Shown here in pieces: positions 17,268-25,963 of a DNA stretch of 64,000 nucleotides. Numbering within the stretch: position 1 is the first letter of the stretch; each line of letters starts with the position of its first letter. The position numbers and the translations under genes were made by a program. Source of the stretch: Persicitalea sp964500445 (GTDB lineage Bacteria; Bacteroidota; Bacteroidia; Cytophagales; Spirosomataceae); the NCBI GenBank assembly GCA_964500445.1, contig CAZCOG010000010.1, forward strand, positions 62,001 to 126,000. The letters are read 5' to 3'. The notes under the pieces were generated by a model. That model made no database searches. It was not told the DNA's origin and was given only the letters and a program-made list of their open reading frames with translations.

Positions 17268-18146
17268 TTACTCTTTATCCCCTTCCTCAGCAGCGGCAAC
17301 GGGCGTTTCAGCGGCAGGAGCTCCTTCAGCGGCTTGCTCCTTAGCAGCACCAGCATCAGCCCGTGCTTGTTTTCTGGCAGCTTCGGCCTCATTGCGCAGA
17401 TCGCTCTGACGCTTGGCTTCTTCTTCTTCGGCCAGACGCTGGTCTTCTTTGTCCTGCTTGCGCTCCATCAAACCTTCCTCGATAGCTTTGCCAACAGCAA
17501 GAGTCAACAGAGAAATTGATTTATAGGCATCGTCGTTACCGGGAATCGGAAAATCAACCAAGTCAGGGTTAGAGTTGGTATCGCAAATGGCAAAAACCGG
17601 GATATTCAACCGACGCGCCTCAGAAATCGCGATATGTTCACGCTTCACATCCACAACGAACAACGCCGAAGGCAAGCGCGTCAGGTCGGCGATGCCACCA
17701 AGTACGCGGTTAAGTTTTTCCTGCTCGCGGGAAAGCATTAGTCGCTCGCGCTTGGCAATGTTATTGACTGTCTCTTCGTCAGTCAGCATTTTCTCGAGCG
17801 TCTGCATTTTCTTGATCGACTTGCGGATCGTCCCGAAGTTAGTCAGCATGCCTCCCAGCCAGCGGTCTGTAACGTAAGGCATTTTCAGGCGCTTGGCTTC
17901 TTCTGTTACAATTTCCTGAGCCTGCTTTTTGGTGGCCACGAACATGATCTTCTTACCTGAGCGTACAATCTGTTTCAGAGCCGCTTCTGCCTGCTCAATA
18001 CTGTTCAGGGTTTTATTGAGATCCACGATGTGAATCCCATTTTTCTCCATAAAAATATATGGAGCCATCCGGGGATCCCACTTACGGGTCAGGTGACCAA
18101 AATGTACCCCCGCATTCAATAGGTCTTTATACTCTATCTGTGCCAT
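17268..18146 (-). CDS. rpsB: 30S ribosomal protein S2
   Basis: The 292-residue product carries the S2 signatures LLNAGVHFGHLTRKWDPRM and the C-terminal PIPGNDDAYKSISLL region. A charged, Ala/Glu-rich tail of about 60 residues extends it beyond the usual 230-250; such tails are common in Bacteroidota S2. It is followed by tsf. The 205 bases upstream, up to rpsI, are AT-rich and hold short repeats of CCAACNTCC-like sequence and a loose CAGCAC/GTGCTG stem that could be part of a leader. Confidence 0.98.
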   Translation of the reverse strand: MAQIEYKDLLNAGVHFGHLTRKWDPRMAPYIFMEKNGIHIVDLNKTLNSIEQAEAALKQIVRSGKKIMFVATKKQAQEIVTEEAKRLKMPYVTDRWLGGMLTNFGTIRKSIKKMQTLEKMLTDEETVNNIAKRERLMLSREQEKLNRVLGGIADLTRLPSALFVVDVKREHIAISEARRLNIPVFAICDTNSNPDLVDFPIPGNDDAYKSISLLTLAVGKAIEEGLMERKQDKEDQRLAEEEEAKRQSDLRNEAEAARKQARADAGAAKEQAAEGAPAAETPVAAAEEGDKE

Positions 18147-18351
18147 TAAATTTTTGATAAAAATGAATTAAAAAACAACTACGCAGCACAGCACACCGGA
18201 CACGAAAAGTGCTGTCTGGACTTGAATTAGTGGAGAGTGGAAAGTTAAAAATGAAAGGTACTCCATAAAATGGATTCCCTTTTATATTTCTAACCGGATA
18301 CGCTGGCAAAAGAGTCCAACATCCAGGTTCCAAAATCCAACGTCCCAAATA

Positions 18352-18738
18352 TTAACGCTTCGAGAACTGGAATTTCCGGCGAGCTTTGCGACGACCGTAC
18401 TTTTTACGCTCTACCATACGAGGGTCGCGGGTCAGGAAGCCCTCTTTCTTCAAAGGAGGACGGTTTTCACCGTTGGCTTCGACAAGGGCACGGGCGATAG
18501 CCATACGCGTTGCTTCGGCCTGACCTGTGATGCCACCACCACGAACGTTTACTTTTAAGTCGTAGGTACCGTTAGCGTTCAGCGTCGTGAATGGCTGCTG
18601 AAGCACGATTTGATGCACTTCAAAAGGAAAATATTCCTTATAATCGCGGCCGTTCACCTTAATTTCACCCTTACCAGGCTTCATATAGATGCGCGCCACG
18701 GCGGTCTTTCTGCGACCAATTGTGTTGATAACTTCCAT
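18352..18738 (-). CDS. rpsI: 30S ribosomal protein S9
   Basis: The 128-residue product has the S9 motifs NTIGRRKTAVARIYMKPG and VRGGGITGQAEATRMAIARA and ends in the basic tail RRKARRKFQFSKR, whose final Lys-Arg reaches the ribosomal P site. It follows rplM by 11 bases in the conserved rplM-rpsI pair. Confidence 0.98.
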   Translation of the reverse strand: MEVINTIGRRKTAVARIYMKPGKGEIKVNGRDYKEYFPFEVHQIVLQQPFTTLNANGTYDLKVNVRGGGITGQAEATRMAIARALVEANGENRPPLKKEGFLTRDPRMVERKKYGRRKARRKFQFSKR

Positions 18739-18749
18739 ATAGGATTGTC

Positions 18750-19208
18750 TTACAAGTTGAATTTAACTTCTTTGGGCTGTGTTCCATCGTGTGGATGCTC
18801 GGCGGCGGCGTACACATATAGGTTAGTGAACAACCGGCGGCCCAAACGGCCCTTGGGCAGCATACCCCGCACTGCCTTTTCAACCAGGCGTTCGGGATAT
18901 TTGGCCAGGATTTCACGCGGCGTCTGGAAACGCTGTCCACCGGGATAGCCCGTATGGCGAATGTAAATCTTATCGGTCATTTTCTTCCCGGTCATTTTTA
19001 CTTTGTCGGCGTTGATAACGATAACGTTATCACCACAGTCAACATGCGGTGTGAAGGTAGGCTTGTGCTTGCCCCGGATGATTTTGGCGACTTCGCTAGC
19101 CAAACGGCCCAGCACCACATCCTTGGCATCCACCACGATCCACTCTTTGTTGACAGTGTTTTTGTTCGCCGAGATGGTTTTGTAGCTTAACGTATCCACG
19201 ATTAACAA
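18750..19208 (-). CDS. rplM: 50S ribosomal protein L13
   Basis: The 152-residue product contains the L13 signatures KEWIVVDAKDVVLGRLAS and VEKAVRGMLPKGRLGR. The ATG at 19208 gives MLIVDTLSYKT; relatives in this order usually start MDTLSYKT, so the GTG at 19199 is an equally plausible start. L13 is an early-assembly protein of the large subunit. It is the first gene of the rplM-rpsI pair and has a recognisable promoter about 70-100 bases upstream. Confidence 0.97.
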   Translation of the reverse strand: MLIVDTLSYKTISANKNTVNKEWIVVDAKDVVLGRLASEVAKIIRGKHKPTFTPHVDCGDNVIVINADKVKMTGKKMTDKIYIRHTGYPGGQRFQTPREILAKYPERLVEKAVRGMLPKGRLGRRLFTNLYVYAAAEHPHDGTQPKEVKFNL

Positions 19209-19275
19209 AAGGATTTATAATTGATTCTCAGGTTTTTAAACATTAAAAGACCTGTCCCACCTGAAAATGGGAGTG

Positions 19276-19306
19276 CAAATATAGAGCTTAACCTTTTGAA
19301 TAGCAA
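19276..19306 (-). promoter_or_regulatory. Bacteroidota-type promoter for rplM-rpsI
   Basis: On the minus strand TATATTTG (19276-19283) fits the TAnnTTTG -7 consensus of Bacteroidota, and a TTG (19304-19306) lies 20 bases further upstream, as expected for the -33 element. It is 68 bases before the rplM start, leaving room for an untranslated leader. Confidence 0.6.
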
Positions 19307-19453
19307 GGTGACGGGATAAATTATGTAATATGATGTGGAGTAAAAGCAATATCCTTCCCTTCGTGCAGGAAATAAATATTTTAGAACTGTTTCTGCTAGT
19401 TGGTTTGTTTGACAGAATCTCTACATCTAGTAATTAAAGTACCTCTAAGCGCA

Positions 19454-20086
19454 ATGGCCCCTGTAATTGAAATCCTGAACGAAATTTTTGAGCCGAAGCT
19501 CCTTAAAGAGATTGATGAAAAAGCCCGATTTCTTTCGGTTCCGAACGGCGCAACTATTCTGGACATTGGCCAGAGTATCAGATCCATGCCGATTCTCCTT
19601 TCGGGTGCTATAAAGATTTCCCGCTACGATGAAAATGGCCGCGAACTATTACTTTATTACGTAAATCCGCTTGAAAGCTGCGCTCTTACTTTTACCTGTT
19701 GTATGCAACATCATACCAGCGAGATCAAAGCCGTAGCTGAGAATCCTGTTGAAATGCTGGTAATCCCCATCACGACTATGGACGAATGGATGGTAAAGTA
19801 CCCTACCTGGAAAGACTTTGTCATGAAAACGATCCGCACCCGATTTAATGAACTCCTAAATACGATCGACCAGATTGCCTTTCAAAAACTGGACGAACGC
19901 CTTGTCCATTATCTGCGGGAAAAGTCAAAAGCCACGGGTGCGACGTTAATCAATCTGTCCCATGAACAGATTGCCACTGAGCTGGCTACTTCGCGGGAGG
20001 TAGTTTCAAGGCTGTTAAAAAAACTGGAACAGGATGATAAGCTACTGCTCTATCGCGGCCAGATCAAGCTTCTCAACAAACTGTGA
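19454..20086 (+). CDS. Crp/Fnr family transcriptional regulator
   Basis: The start at 19454 gives 210 residues; a longer frame from 19400 adds an unlikely leader. The N-terminal half is a cyclic-nucleotide-binding-like beta roll (GATILDIGQSIRSMPILLSG). The C-terminal half is a winged helix with the recognition helix TSREVVSRLLKKLEQ. That helix carries the E-x-x-S-R pattern which FNR uses to read TTGAT half sites. There is no N-terminal cysteine cluster, so it is not a classical Fe-S FNR, but a CxxxxxCC group (SCALTFTCC) in the roll could sense redox or sulfur species; this is inference. A perfect FNR-type site lies 22 bases after its stop. Confidence 0.92.
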   Translation: MAPVIEILNEIFEPKLLKEIDEKARFLSVPNGATILDIGQSIRSMPILLSGAIKISRYDENGRELLLYYVNPLESCALTFTCCMQHHTSEIKAVAENPVEMLVIPITTMDEWMVKYPTWKDFVMKTIRTRFNELLNTIDQIAFQKLDERLVHYLREKSKATGATLINLSHEQIATELATSREVVSRLLKKLEQDDKLLLYRGQIKLLNKL

Positions 20087-20107
20087 CTAATGTCACCGTC
20101 TGGCTTA

Positions 20108-20121
20108 TTGATTTACATCAA
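20108..20121 (+). promoter_or_regulatory. FNR-type operator TTGAT-N4-ATCAA
   Basis: TTGATTTACATCAA is an exact match to the FNR/ANR consensus palindrome. It lies 50 bases before the DUF2892 gene and immediately downstream of a regulator whose recognition helix has the matching E-x-x-S-R residues. It is therefore the likely operator for the DUF2892-rhodanese pair. Confidence 0.75.
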
Positions 20122-20171
20122 CTTTGTGATGTAAAATCAATCTCTCAATACGCAAAGAAGGCGGTGAAGTT

Positions 20172-20378
20172 ATGAAAAAGAACATGGGTTTGGCAGACAG
20201 AATAATTCGGGTACTTGTAGCCATCGGTATCGGTGTGCTGTACTTTACCGGACAAATTGACGAAAATACTTCGCTCGTTCTGGGCGCATTGGCTTTAATT
20301 TTCGCTGCCACCAGCTTCATGAGCTTCTGCCCACTGTACCTTCCCTTTGGCTTATCGACCAGAAAGGAAAAGGTATAA
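20172..20378 (+). CDS. DUF2892 family small membrane protein
   Basis: The 68-residue product has two hydrophobic helices (VLVAIGIGVLYFTGQI and LVLGALALIFAATSFMSFCP) and the family's MGxADRIIR-like start and FCPLY motif. DUF2892 proteins, often fused to or beside rhodanese domains (as in YgaP), form small inner-membrane modules linked to sulfur handling. Here it is followed 53 bases later by a rhodanese and preceded by an FNR-type site. Confidence 0.88.
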   Translation: MKKNMGLADRIIRVLVAIGIGVLYFTGQIDENTSLVLGALALIFAATSFMSFCPLYLPFGLSTRKEKV

Positions 20379-20431
20379 GATTGTCTCTTTGTTTTTCAGC
20401 GGCTTCTCTCACTTATTTTTCACAAAAAACT

Positions 20432-20746
20432 ATGCTTGATTTTCTTAAAAGAATGTTTACCACTGGCCCCGAAACGAATTACAAGGCGCTGATAGATAAC
20501 GGCGCACAAATTGTTGACGTAAGAACACAAGCCGAGTACCAGTCCGGCCATCTCAATGGTTCGGTAAATATTCCCTTGCAATCTTTGTCCCGGAACTTAT
20601 CGAAAATATGCAAAGACAAGCCAGTCATTGTATGTTGTGCTTCGGGAATGCGCAGTGGTTCTGCTAAAAGTATTCTTAGCTCAAATGGCTACAACGAGGT
20701 GTATAATGGTGGTTCATGGAATAGATTGCAAAGCCAGATCGCCTAG
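20432..20746 (+). CDS. Rhodanese-like domain protein
   Basis: Starting at 20432 (MLDFLKRMF) gives 104 residues and a single rhodanese domain: DVRTQAEYQSGHLNGSVNIPL and the active-site loop VCCASGMRSGSAKSIL with its catalytic Cys. Longer in-frame starts at 20381 add a leader unlike the family. Single-domain rhodaneses carry persulfide sulfur to acceptors. With DUF2892 upstream it resembles a split version of YgaP. It converges with lhgO, with only 9 bases between stops. Confidence 0.92.
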   Translation: MLDFLKRMFTTGPETNYKALIDNGAQIVDVRTQAEYQSGHLNGSVNIPLQSLSRNLSKICKDKPVIVCCASGMRSGSAKSILSSNGYNEVYNGGSWNRLQSQIA

Positions 20747-20755
20747 CTGAGATTT

Positions 20756-21955
20756 TTACAGCCGCGCCAACACTCTTTCAGAAACGGTCTGCCCGATGGA
20801 AAGCGACGACGTCGCCGCTGGTGACGGTGCGTTGACCACATTAATAGCCGATGCACTTTCCAGAATTGCAAAGTCATCGAGCAGGCCGCCATCGTAGTCG
20901 CAGGCCTGGGCACGTACCCCCGCACCACCAGGTTCGAGGTCGGCCGACTGGATTTCGGGAATCAATTCCTGCAAAGCTTCGGTGAAGGCAGCTTTGGAGA
21001 ATGAGCGGTACATTTCGCCCAGGCCTGTACGCCAGTACTTGGCGGCTACCTTACGAAAGCCCGGCCAGGCCAGCGTTTCCGAAAACTCTTTAAAGTTAAA
21101 ATTTGTCTTACCATAACCCTCGCGACGAAACGCCAGCACGGCGTTTGGCCCTGCTTCCACTCCGCCCTCAATCATGCGCGTAAAGTGAACGCCGAGGAAA
21201 GGAAAATTAGGGTCAGGAACGGGATATATGAGGTTTTTGACTAGATGCTCTTTCTCAGGTTTTAGCTTGTAGTACTCACCCCGAAAGGGAATGATGCGTA
21301 CTTTGACCGGCTCTTCCTGTGTAAGCTGGGCTACGGTGTCGGAGTACAAGCCCGCGCAGTTGATGACGAGCTTGGTCTTGTACTCACCGCCTTGCTCGGT
21401 ACTGATTTGGGATCGACCATTGATATGCTGAATATTTATGACTTTCTCGCCAAATCTTAATTCTCCCCCCAGCTCTTTGATTCGTTTGGCGTATTTTACA
21501 GAAACCATTTTATAGTCTATGATCCCCGTATAAGGTACCCAAATTCCTTCCAGTCCCTGTACGTGCGGTTCGATTTCACGCATTTCTTCAAAAGAAATTT
21601 TTCGGTTATCCGTCAGACCATTCTGCAAACCGCGCTCATGCAGCCCTTGTAGAATCGGTACTTGCTCGGGTCGGGTTGCGACGACGATTTTGCCGCAGAG
21701 ATCGTAGGAAATCTCTTCCTGATCACAAAAATCGAGTAGCATCCGGTAGCCCCGTATACAGTTTGTAGCCTTAAGACTACCGGGTTTGTAATATAATCCT
21801 GAGTGAATTACGCCACTATTATGACCTGTCTGGTGCTGGGCCACATTTTTTTCTTTTTCCAATAATAGCAGCCGCAGAGCGGGCCTCTGCTCTTTTAACC
21901 GCAGGGCAGTAGCCAGTCCGACGATTCCGCCGCCGATGATAGTTACGTCGTACAT
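20756..21955 (-). CDS. lhgO: L-2-hydroxyglutarate oxidase
   Basis: The 399-residue product has the N-terminal FAD motif DVTIIGGGIVGLATALRL and the LhgO-specific HQTGHNSGVIHSGLYY, CGKIVVAT and PFLGVHFTRMI. LhgO oxidises L-2-hydroxyglutarate to 2-oxoglutarate, passing electrons to the quinone pool and repairing a by-product of central metabolism. The gene stands alone on the minus strand; the next gene upstream (anmK) is 134 bases away. Confidence 0.93.
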   Translation of the reverse strand: MYDVTIIGGGIVGLATALRLKEQRPALRLLLLEKEKNVAQHQTGHNSGVIHSGLYYKPGSLKATNCIRGYRMLLDFCDQEEISYDLCGKIVVATRPEQVPILQGLHERGLQNGLTDNRKISFEEMREIEPHVQGLEGIWVPYTGIIDYKMVSVKYAKRIKELGGELRFGEKVINIQHINGRSQISTEQGGEYKTKLVINCAGLYSDTVAQLTQEEPVKVRIIPFRGEYYKLKPEKEHLVKNLIYPVPDPNFPFLGVHFTRMIEGGVEAGPNAVLAFRREGYGKTNFNFKEFSETLAWPGFRKVAAKYWRTGLGEMYRSFSKAAFTEALQELIPEIQSADLEPGGAGVRAQACDYDGGLLDDFAILESASAINVVNAPSPAATSSLSIGQTVSERVLARL

Positions 21956-22089
21956 TTTGTTATTTAGTTATTTAGGGTTTAGCTGTCTAGCAAGGCTGGT
22001 GCGTCGCACTACCGAGACGCTCCTGCTTACCCATGGCGGTAGTGTTGGAAAACTTTGTCTCTGAGACTTGCTGCACTTTGCTACTCTGT

Positions 22090-23283
22090 TTAATCTGGAA
22101 ACGATACCTTTCCCATACTTACACTAGGTACGCCTTCGCGGGTACCAAAGTCGGTAACACCACCTGCAACAGTTTCATTGGCCAGTACGGCAAAAAGCAC
22201 CGCTTCCTTGGCATCTCCTGCTACACCGAGATCATTCGTGCTTTTTATGGAGAAATTGGGAAGCGCCTGACGGATATGCTGCATCAATACAGGGTTATGC
22301 GCGCCGCCCCCACTGGCGTAAAGCGTGTACTTTTCGCTCGAATCGATAACACTCTTTATAGCCTCTGTAATAGTTTCGGCACTAAACCGGGTGAGTGTGG
22401 CGAGCAGATCATTGGGTGAAATGTTCTGAGTAGAACTTCGTACTTGCGCATGTTGCACATAATCCTCGTTAAATACTTCCGGTCCGGTAGTTTTTGGAAA
22501 ACTGGCCTGGAAGAAAGGATGATCCTTCAAAGCTTCCAATAGTCCCTTTTGAATCTTCCCGGAAGCGGCCAACGCGCCGTTTTCGTCGTAGGGCTTCTGA
22601 AAGTGTATTCTGGTGAAGGCATCGAGCAAAGTATTACCGGGACCCGAATCAGTAGTGAACACTTCATCGGCATGCTGGGAGCCAGGTAGAAAAGTAAAAT
22701 TGGCGATTCCCCCCATGTTGAGCAGGATACGGTTTTCGCCTTTTTTTGAGAATAGCAGATAATCACCATAAACGGCAAGCGGAGCGCCCTCACCACCCGC
22801 CGCTATGTGTTTCTGTCGAAAATCGCTGATCGTGATAATACCAGTAGTATGCGCTACATGGTCGCCATCGCCAATTTGCAGCGTGGCATTCGGGTAGTTG
22901 GCGAGGCCGTGCTGTTTTTTTGGTGCGTGATAAACCGTCTGCCCGTGGCTGGCAATCAGGTCAACTTCACTTACATCAATTTTCCAGGTTTTCAGACAAT
23001 CAAGTACCATGCGTCCGTGTTGTGTACCAATGTAGGCATTTAACAGACATAGATGCTGAAAATCGATTGTCTTTTTGGCAAAAATCGACCGAATATCTTC
23101 CCGGAACTTTTCAGTATAGGGAATAGTGTTAAAACGCTCCACTACAAGCTCCGTTGCCAATCCGCTGCCGGTGACTTTACACAAAGCCACGTCCAGTCCA
23201 TCGAGCGAAGTACCCGACATCAGGCCGATGATACGGCGGACGGGACTATTCGCAATCTTATAAAGTTTCTCGATTTGGCGCAT
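22090..23283 (-). CDS. anmK: Anhydro-N-acetylmuramic acid kinase
   Basis: The 397-residue product begins its core with the hallmark IIGLMSGTSLDGLDVAL and carries DLIASHGQTVYHAP, NMGGIANFTFL, TDSGPGNTLLDAF and ASGGGAHNPVLM, all typical of AnmK. The enzyme hydrolyses and phosphorylates 1,6-anhydro-MurNAc to MurNAc-6-phosphate in cell-wall recycling. The N-terminal 16 residues before RRIIG may be a slightly long start. The PSP1 gene upstream has its own terminator. Confidence 0.95.
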   Translation of the reverse strand: MRQIEKLYKIANSPVRRIIGLMSGTSLDGLDVALCKVTGSGLATELVVERFNTIPYTEKFREDIRSIFAKKTIDFQHLCLLNAYIGTQHGRMVLDCLKTWKIDVSEVDLIASHGQTVYHAPKKQHGLANYPNATLQIGDGDHVAHTTGIITISDFRQKHIAAGGEGAPLAVYGDYLLFSKKGENRILLNMGGIANFTFLPGSQHADEVFTTDSGPGNTLLDAFTRIHFQKPYDENGALAASGKIQKGLLEALKDHPFFQASFPKTTGPEVFNEDYVQHAQVRSSTQNISPNDLLATLTRFSAETITEAIKSVIDSSEKYTLYASGGGAHNPVLMQHIRQALPNFSIKSTNDLGVAGDAKEAVLFAVLANETVAGGVTDFGTREGVPSVSMGKVSFPD

Positions 23284-23348
23284 CTTACGGGCGTTGCCGC
23301 CACATTATTTTGAATGTATCAAGTTCCTAAGGCGACTAATTTTTTTCG

Positions 23349-23380
23349 AAAAAGGCTACCCGGTCTGGGTAGCCTTTTTT
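23349..23380 (-). terminator. Rho-independent terminator after the PSP1 gene
   Basis: A 13-bp perfect stem (AAAAAGGCTACCC at 23349-23361 with 23367-23379) and a 5-base loop GGTCT form a strong hairpin with A/T-rich flanks. It lies 37 bases after the stop of the PSP1 gene on the minus strand. Confidence 0.88.
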
Positions 23381-23415
23381 CCGGAATTCATCCATCAACT
23401 ACTCAACTTACAGAA

Positions 23416-24600
23416 CTAAACTCCCGAACTCTTCGGCTTCCGTTGTTTGTTGCGGCTGTTGCGGTTTTTCTTACGTTTTTTCTTTTTCGGGGTTTCGCTA
23501 TACTTTCGGTCCAGGCTTTCCAGATCGGTGTTTAGCGAGCCCGCTTCCTTGGTTTCTTCGGCCAGAGCTACTTCGGGCATCACCATAATTTCCAGGGTCT
23601 CAGGGATTTCGCCTTTCTTGTTCAGGAGAAGTATCTCCTTCACTTTATCCGTGGCTATGGGGTACCAGTTGTTATCCTTCTCAAAGCTAAAATACATGAT
23701 CCGCTTGAAGATGTCCGTCTTCTGGAGGACGGCGTTCCCCTTCTTGGTCTTCAGCGGCGCATGTACCGTCGGGATGTGGCTCAGGGCGTCGATGTAAGTT
23801 TCCAACTCGTAGTTGAGACAGCATTTGAGCCGTCCGCATTGCCCCGAAAGCTTGGCGGGATTAAGCGACAAATTCTGGTAGCGAGCCGCCGAAGTGGATA
23901 TGGTTTTGAAATCTGTAATCCAGGTAGAGCAACAGAGTTCACGCCCACAGGCGCCAATACCACCAAGACGACCGGCTTCTTGCCGCAGACTGATCTGCCG
24001 CATCTCGACCCTGATTCTGAATTCGGTGGCCAGCAGCTTGATCAACTCCCGGAAATCTACCCGTTCCTCAGAGGAGTAGTAGAACGTGGCCTTAGTATTG
24101 TCAGACTGAAACTCTACGTCCGACAGCTTCATATTCAGCTTTAAATTTCTGATAATTTCCCGGCTGCGGTACATTGTCGGCAGGTCGCGGGCAATAGTTT
24201 GCGTGTGCTTTTCGAGATCTTTCTCGTCGGCCACACGGTAAATTACTTTCAGGTCGTCGTTGGCGAGTACTTTTTTTCGTTTCATCTGCAATCGCACGAG
24301 TTCGCCCTGCAGCGATACCATACCGATGTGGTAACCCGATTGCATTTCGCAGACGACAAAGTCGCCCGTAGTGAGGTCCAGCTGGTTGACGTTTCGGAAA
24401 AACTCTTTGCGTCCGCCCTTGAACTTTACTTCCAGCACATCGAAACGCTGTGCCACCGGAATTTCCATGTGGCTCAGCCAATCGAATGTGTTCATTTTAT
24501 TACAACCGCCGGTTCCGCAGTTGCCATTGCTTTTGCATCCGGGAGCCGTGCTGCTTTCGCTGGAGCCGCAGCCGCCGGATGAACATGATATGCATCCCAT
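23416..24600 (-). CDS. PSP1 domain protein (RicT/YaaT-like)
   Basis: The 394-residue product starts with a Cys/Gly/Ser-rich tail (CISCSSGGCG, then NCGTGGCNKMN), followed by the PSP1 region with RQEAGRLGGIGACGRELCC and SGQCGRLKCCLNYE, which holds a conserved cysteine set. It ends in a very basic Lys/Arg/Asn tail. In Bacillus, RicT (YaaT) forms an Fe-S-containing complex that adjusts RNase Y activity. In Bacteroidota the partner is unknown. The gene is followed by a terminator and lies 11 bases downstream of purD. Confidence 0.9.
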   Translation of the reverse strand: MGCISCSSGGCGSSESSTAPGCKSNGNCGTGGCNKMNTFDWLSHMEIPVAQRFDVLEVKFKGGRKEFFRNVNQLDLTTGDFVVCEMQSGYHIGMVSLQGELVRLQMKRKKVLANDDLKVIYRVADEKDLEKHTQTIARDLPTMYRSREIIRNLKLNMKLSDVEFQSDNTKATFYYSSEERVDFRELIKLLATEFRIRVEMRQISLRQEAGRLGGIGACGRELCCSTWITDFKTISTSAARYQNLSLNPAKLSGQCGRLKCCLNYELETYIDALSHIPTVHAPLKTKKGNAVLQKTDIFKRIMYFSFEKDNNWYPIATDKVKEILLLNKKGEIPETLEIMVMPEVALAEETKEAGSLNTDLESLDRKYSETPKKKKRKKNRNSRNKQRKPKSSGV

Positions 24601-24611
24601 AATCTATTTCC

Positions 24612-25901
24612 TCAATCTTTATATCGTAAGAGATCGAGGCCGATATCATGGCGGTAGTATTTTCCTTCAAACTGTACTGTCTGGGCCGCTCGCTGTGATT
24701 TGTGAACGGCATTTTCCAAAGAGTTCGCAATGCCCGTAAGGACCAATACTCTTCCACCGTTGGTAACGACCTCCGTATTGCCGTTGAATGCGGTTCCGGC
24801 GTGAAACACCATCACATCTTCGGCCTTTTCCGTATCGGCAATTACCTTGCCTTTTTCGTAGTCGCCGGGATATCCTCCCGACACCACCACCGTCGTGACG
24901 GCCACTTGGGGCGAGATCATCATAGGAACATCCTGTAGATTTCCTTTCGCCGTGGCCGTCAGCAGCGTCACCAAATCCGACTGGATGCGCGGAAGCACCA
25001 CTTCGGTTTCAGGATCGCCCATGCGCACATTGTACTCGATCACGTAGGGCTCACTTTTGACGTTCATTAGGCCAATAAAAATGAACCCTACATACTTTAT
25101 ACCTTCTTTTTGAAGCCCGTCCAGGGTAGGCTTCACAACTTTTTCTTCTACTTTTTTTAGAAAATATTGGTCAGCAAAAATCACGGGCGAAACCGCACCC
25201 ATGCCACCTGTGTTTAGCCCGGTATCGTTCTCGCCTATGCGTTTGTAATCCTTGGCTTCGGGCAGAATTTTGTAGTGAGTACCATCAGTCAGAACGAAAA
25301 CCGAAAGTTCAATACCTTTGAGAAATTGCTCTACAACTACCTTTTGCCCTGCCATACCAAACTTCCCATCTACCAGCATTTCCTGCAAAGCCTGTTGGGC
25401 CTGCGTCACGGTTTCGGCAATAATGACTCCCTTGCCCGCCGCTAGTCCGTCCGCCTTAAGAACGACAGGCATAGCGTGCGATTGCAAATAAGCCATTCCT
25501 TCATCGATAGTTTCTGCCGTGAACGTACGGTAGTTGGCGGTAGGTATGGCATATTTTTCCATGAAATTTTTGGAAAAATCTTTGCTGCCCTCCAATTGCG
25601 CTCCGGCTTTGTCGGGGCCAATGAGCCGGACGTGGTTTAGTTCAGGTCGACTCTGAAGAAAATCAACGATGCCCCGTACCAGAGGCTCTTCGGGACCAAT
25701 GATAACCAATTCGATGCGCTTTTCGGTAATTAATGCAGCGACAGCCTCGAAATCATTGTAGGTGATCGCTACATTGGTTGCCACCGAAGCCGTTCCGGCG
25801 TTGCCAGGGGCCACATATACTTCGTCGCAAAGCGGACTTTGCGCCACTTTCCAGGCAAATGCGTGTTCGCGCCCGCCCGAACCCAGTATTAGTATGTTCA
25901 T
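24612..25901 (-). CDS. purD: Phosphoribosylamine--glycine ligase
   Basis: Starting at the ATG at 25901 (MNILILGSGGREHAFAW), which matches family N-termini, gives 429 residues; an ATG at 25943 would add 14 unlikely residues. ATP-grasp motifs VVLKADGLAAGKGVIIAET and the C-terminal NVRMGDPETEVVLPRI are present. PurD makes glycinamide ribonucleotide in purine synthesis. It sits between recQ and the PSP1 gene on the minus strand. Confidence 0.97.
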   Translation of the reverse strand: MNILILGSGGREHAFAWKVAQSPLCDEVYVAPGNAGTASVATNVAITYNDFEAVAALITEKRIELVIIGPEEPLVRGIVDFLQSRPELNHVRLIGPDKAGAQLEGSKDFSKNFMEKYAIPTANYRTFTAETIDEGMAYLQSHAMPVVLKADGLAAGKGVIIAETVTQAQQALQEMLVDGKFGMAGQKVVVEQFLKGIELSVFVLTDGTHYKILPEAKDYKRIGENDTGLNTGGMGAVSPVIFADQYFLKKVEEKVVKPTLDGLQKEGIKYVGFIFIGLMNVKSEPYVIEYNVRMGDPETEVVLPRIQSDLVTLLTATAKGNLQDVPMMISPQVAVTTVVVSGGYPGDYEKGKVIADTEKAEDVMVFHAGTAFNGNTEVVTNGGRVLVLTGIANSLENAVHKSQRAAQTVQFEGKYYRHDIGLDLLRYKD

Positions 25902-25963
25902 AGAGTAATAACCCAGTTTCTTCCCTTTTTTCAGGGAAGCCATTCATGTAATTGTGCGTGTGG

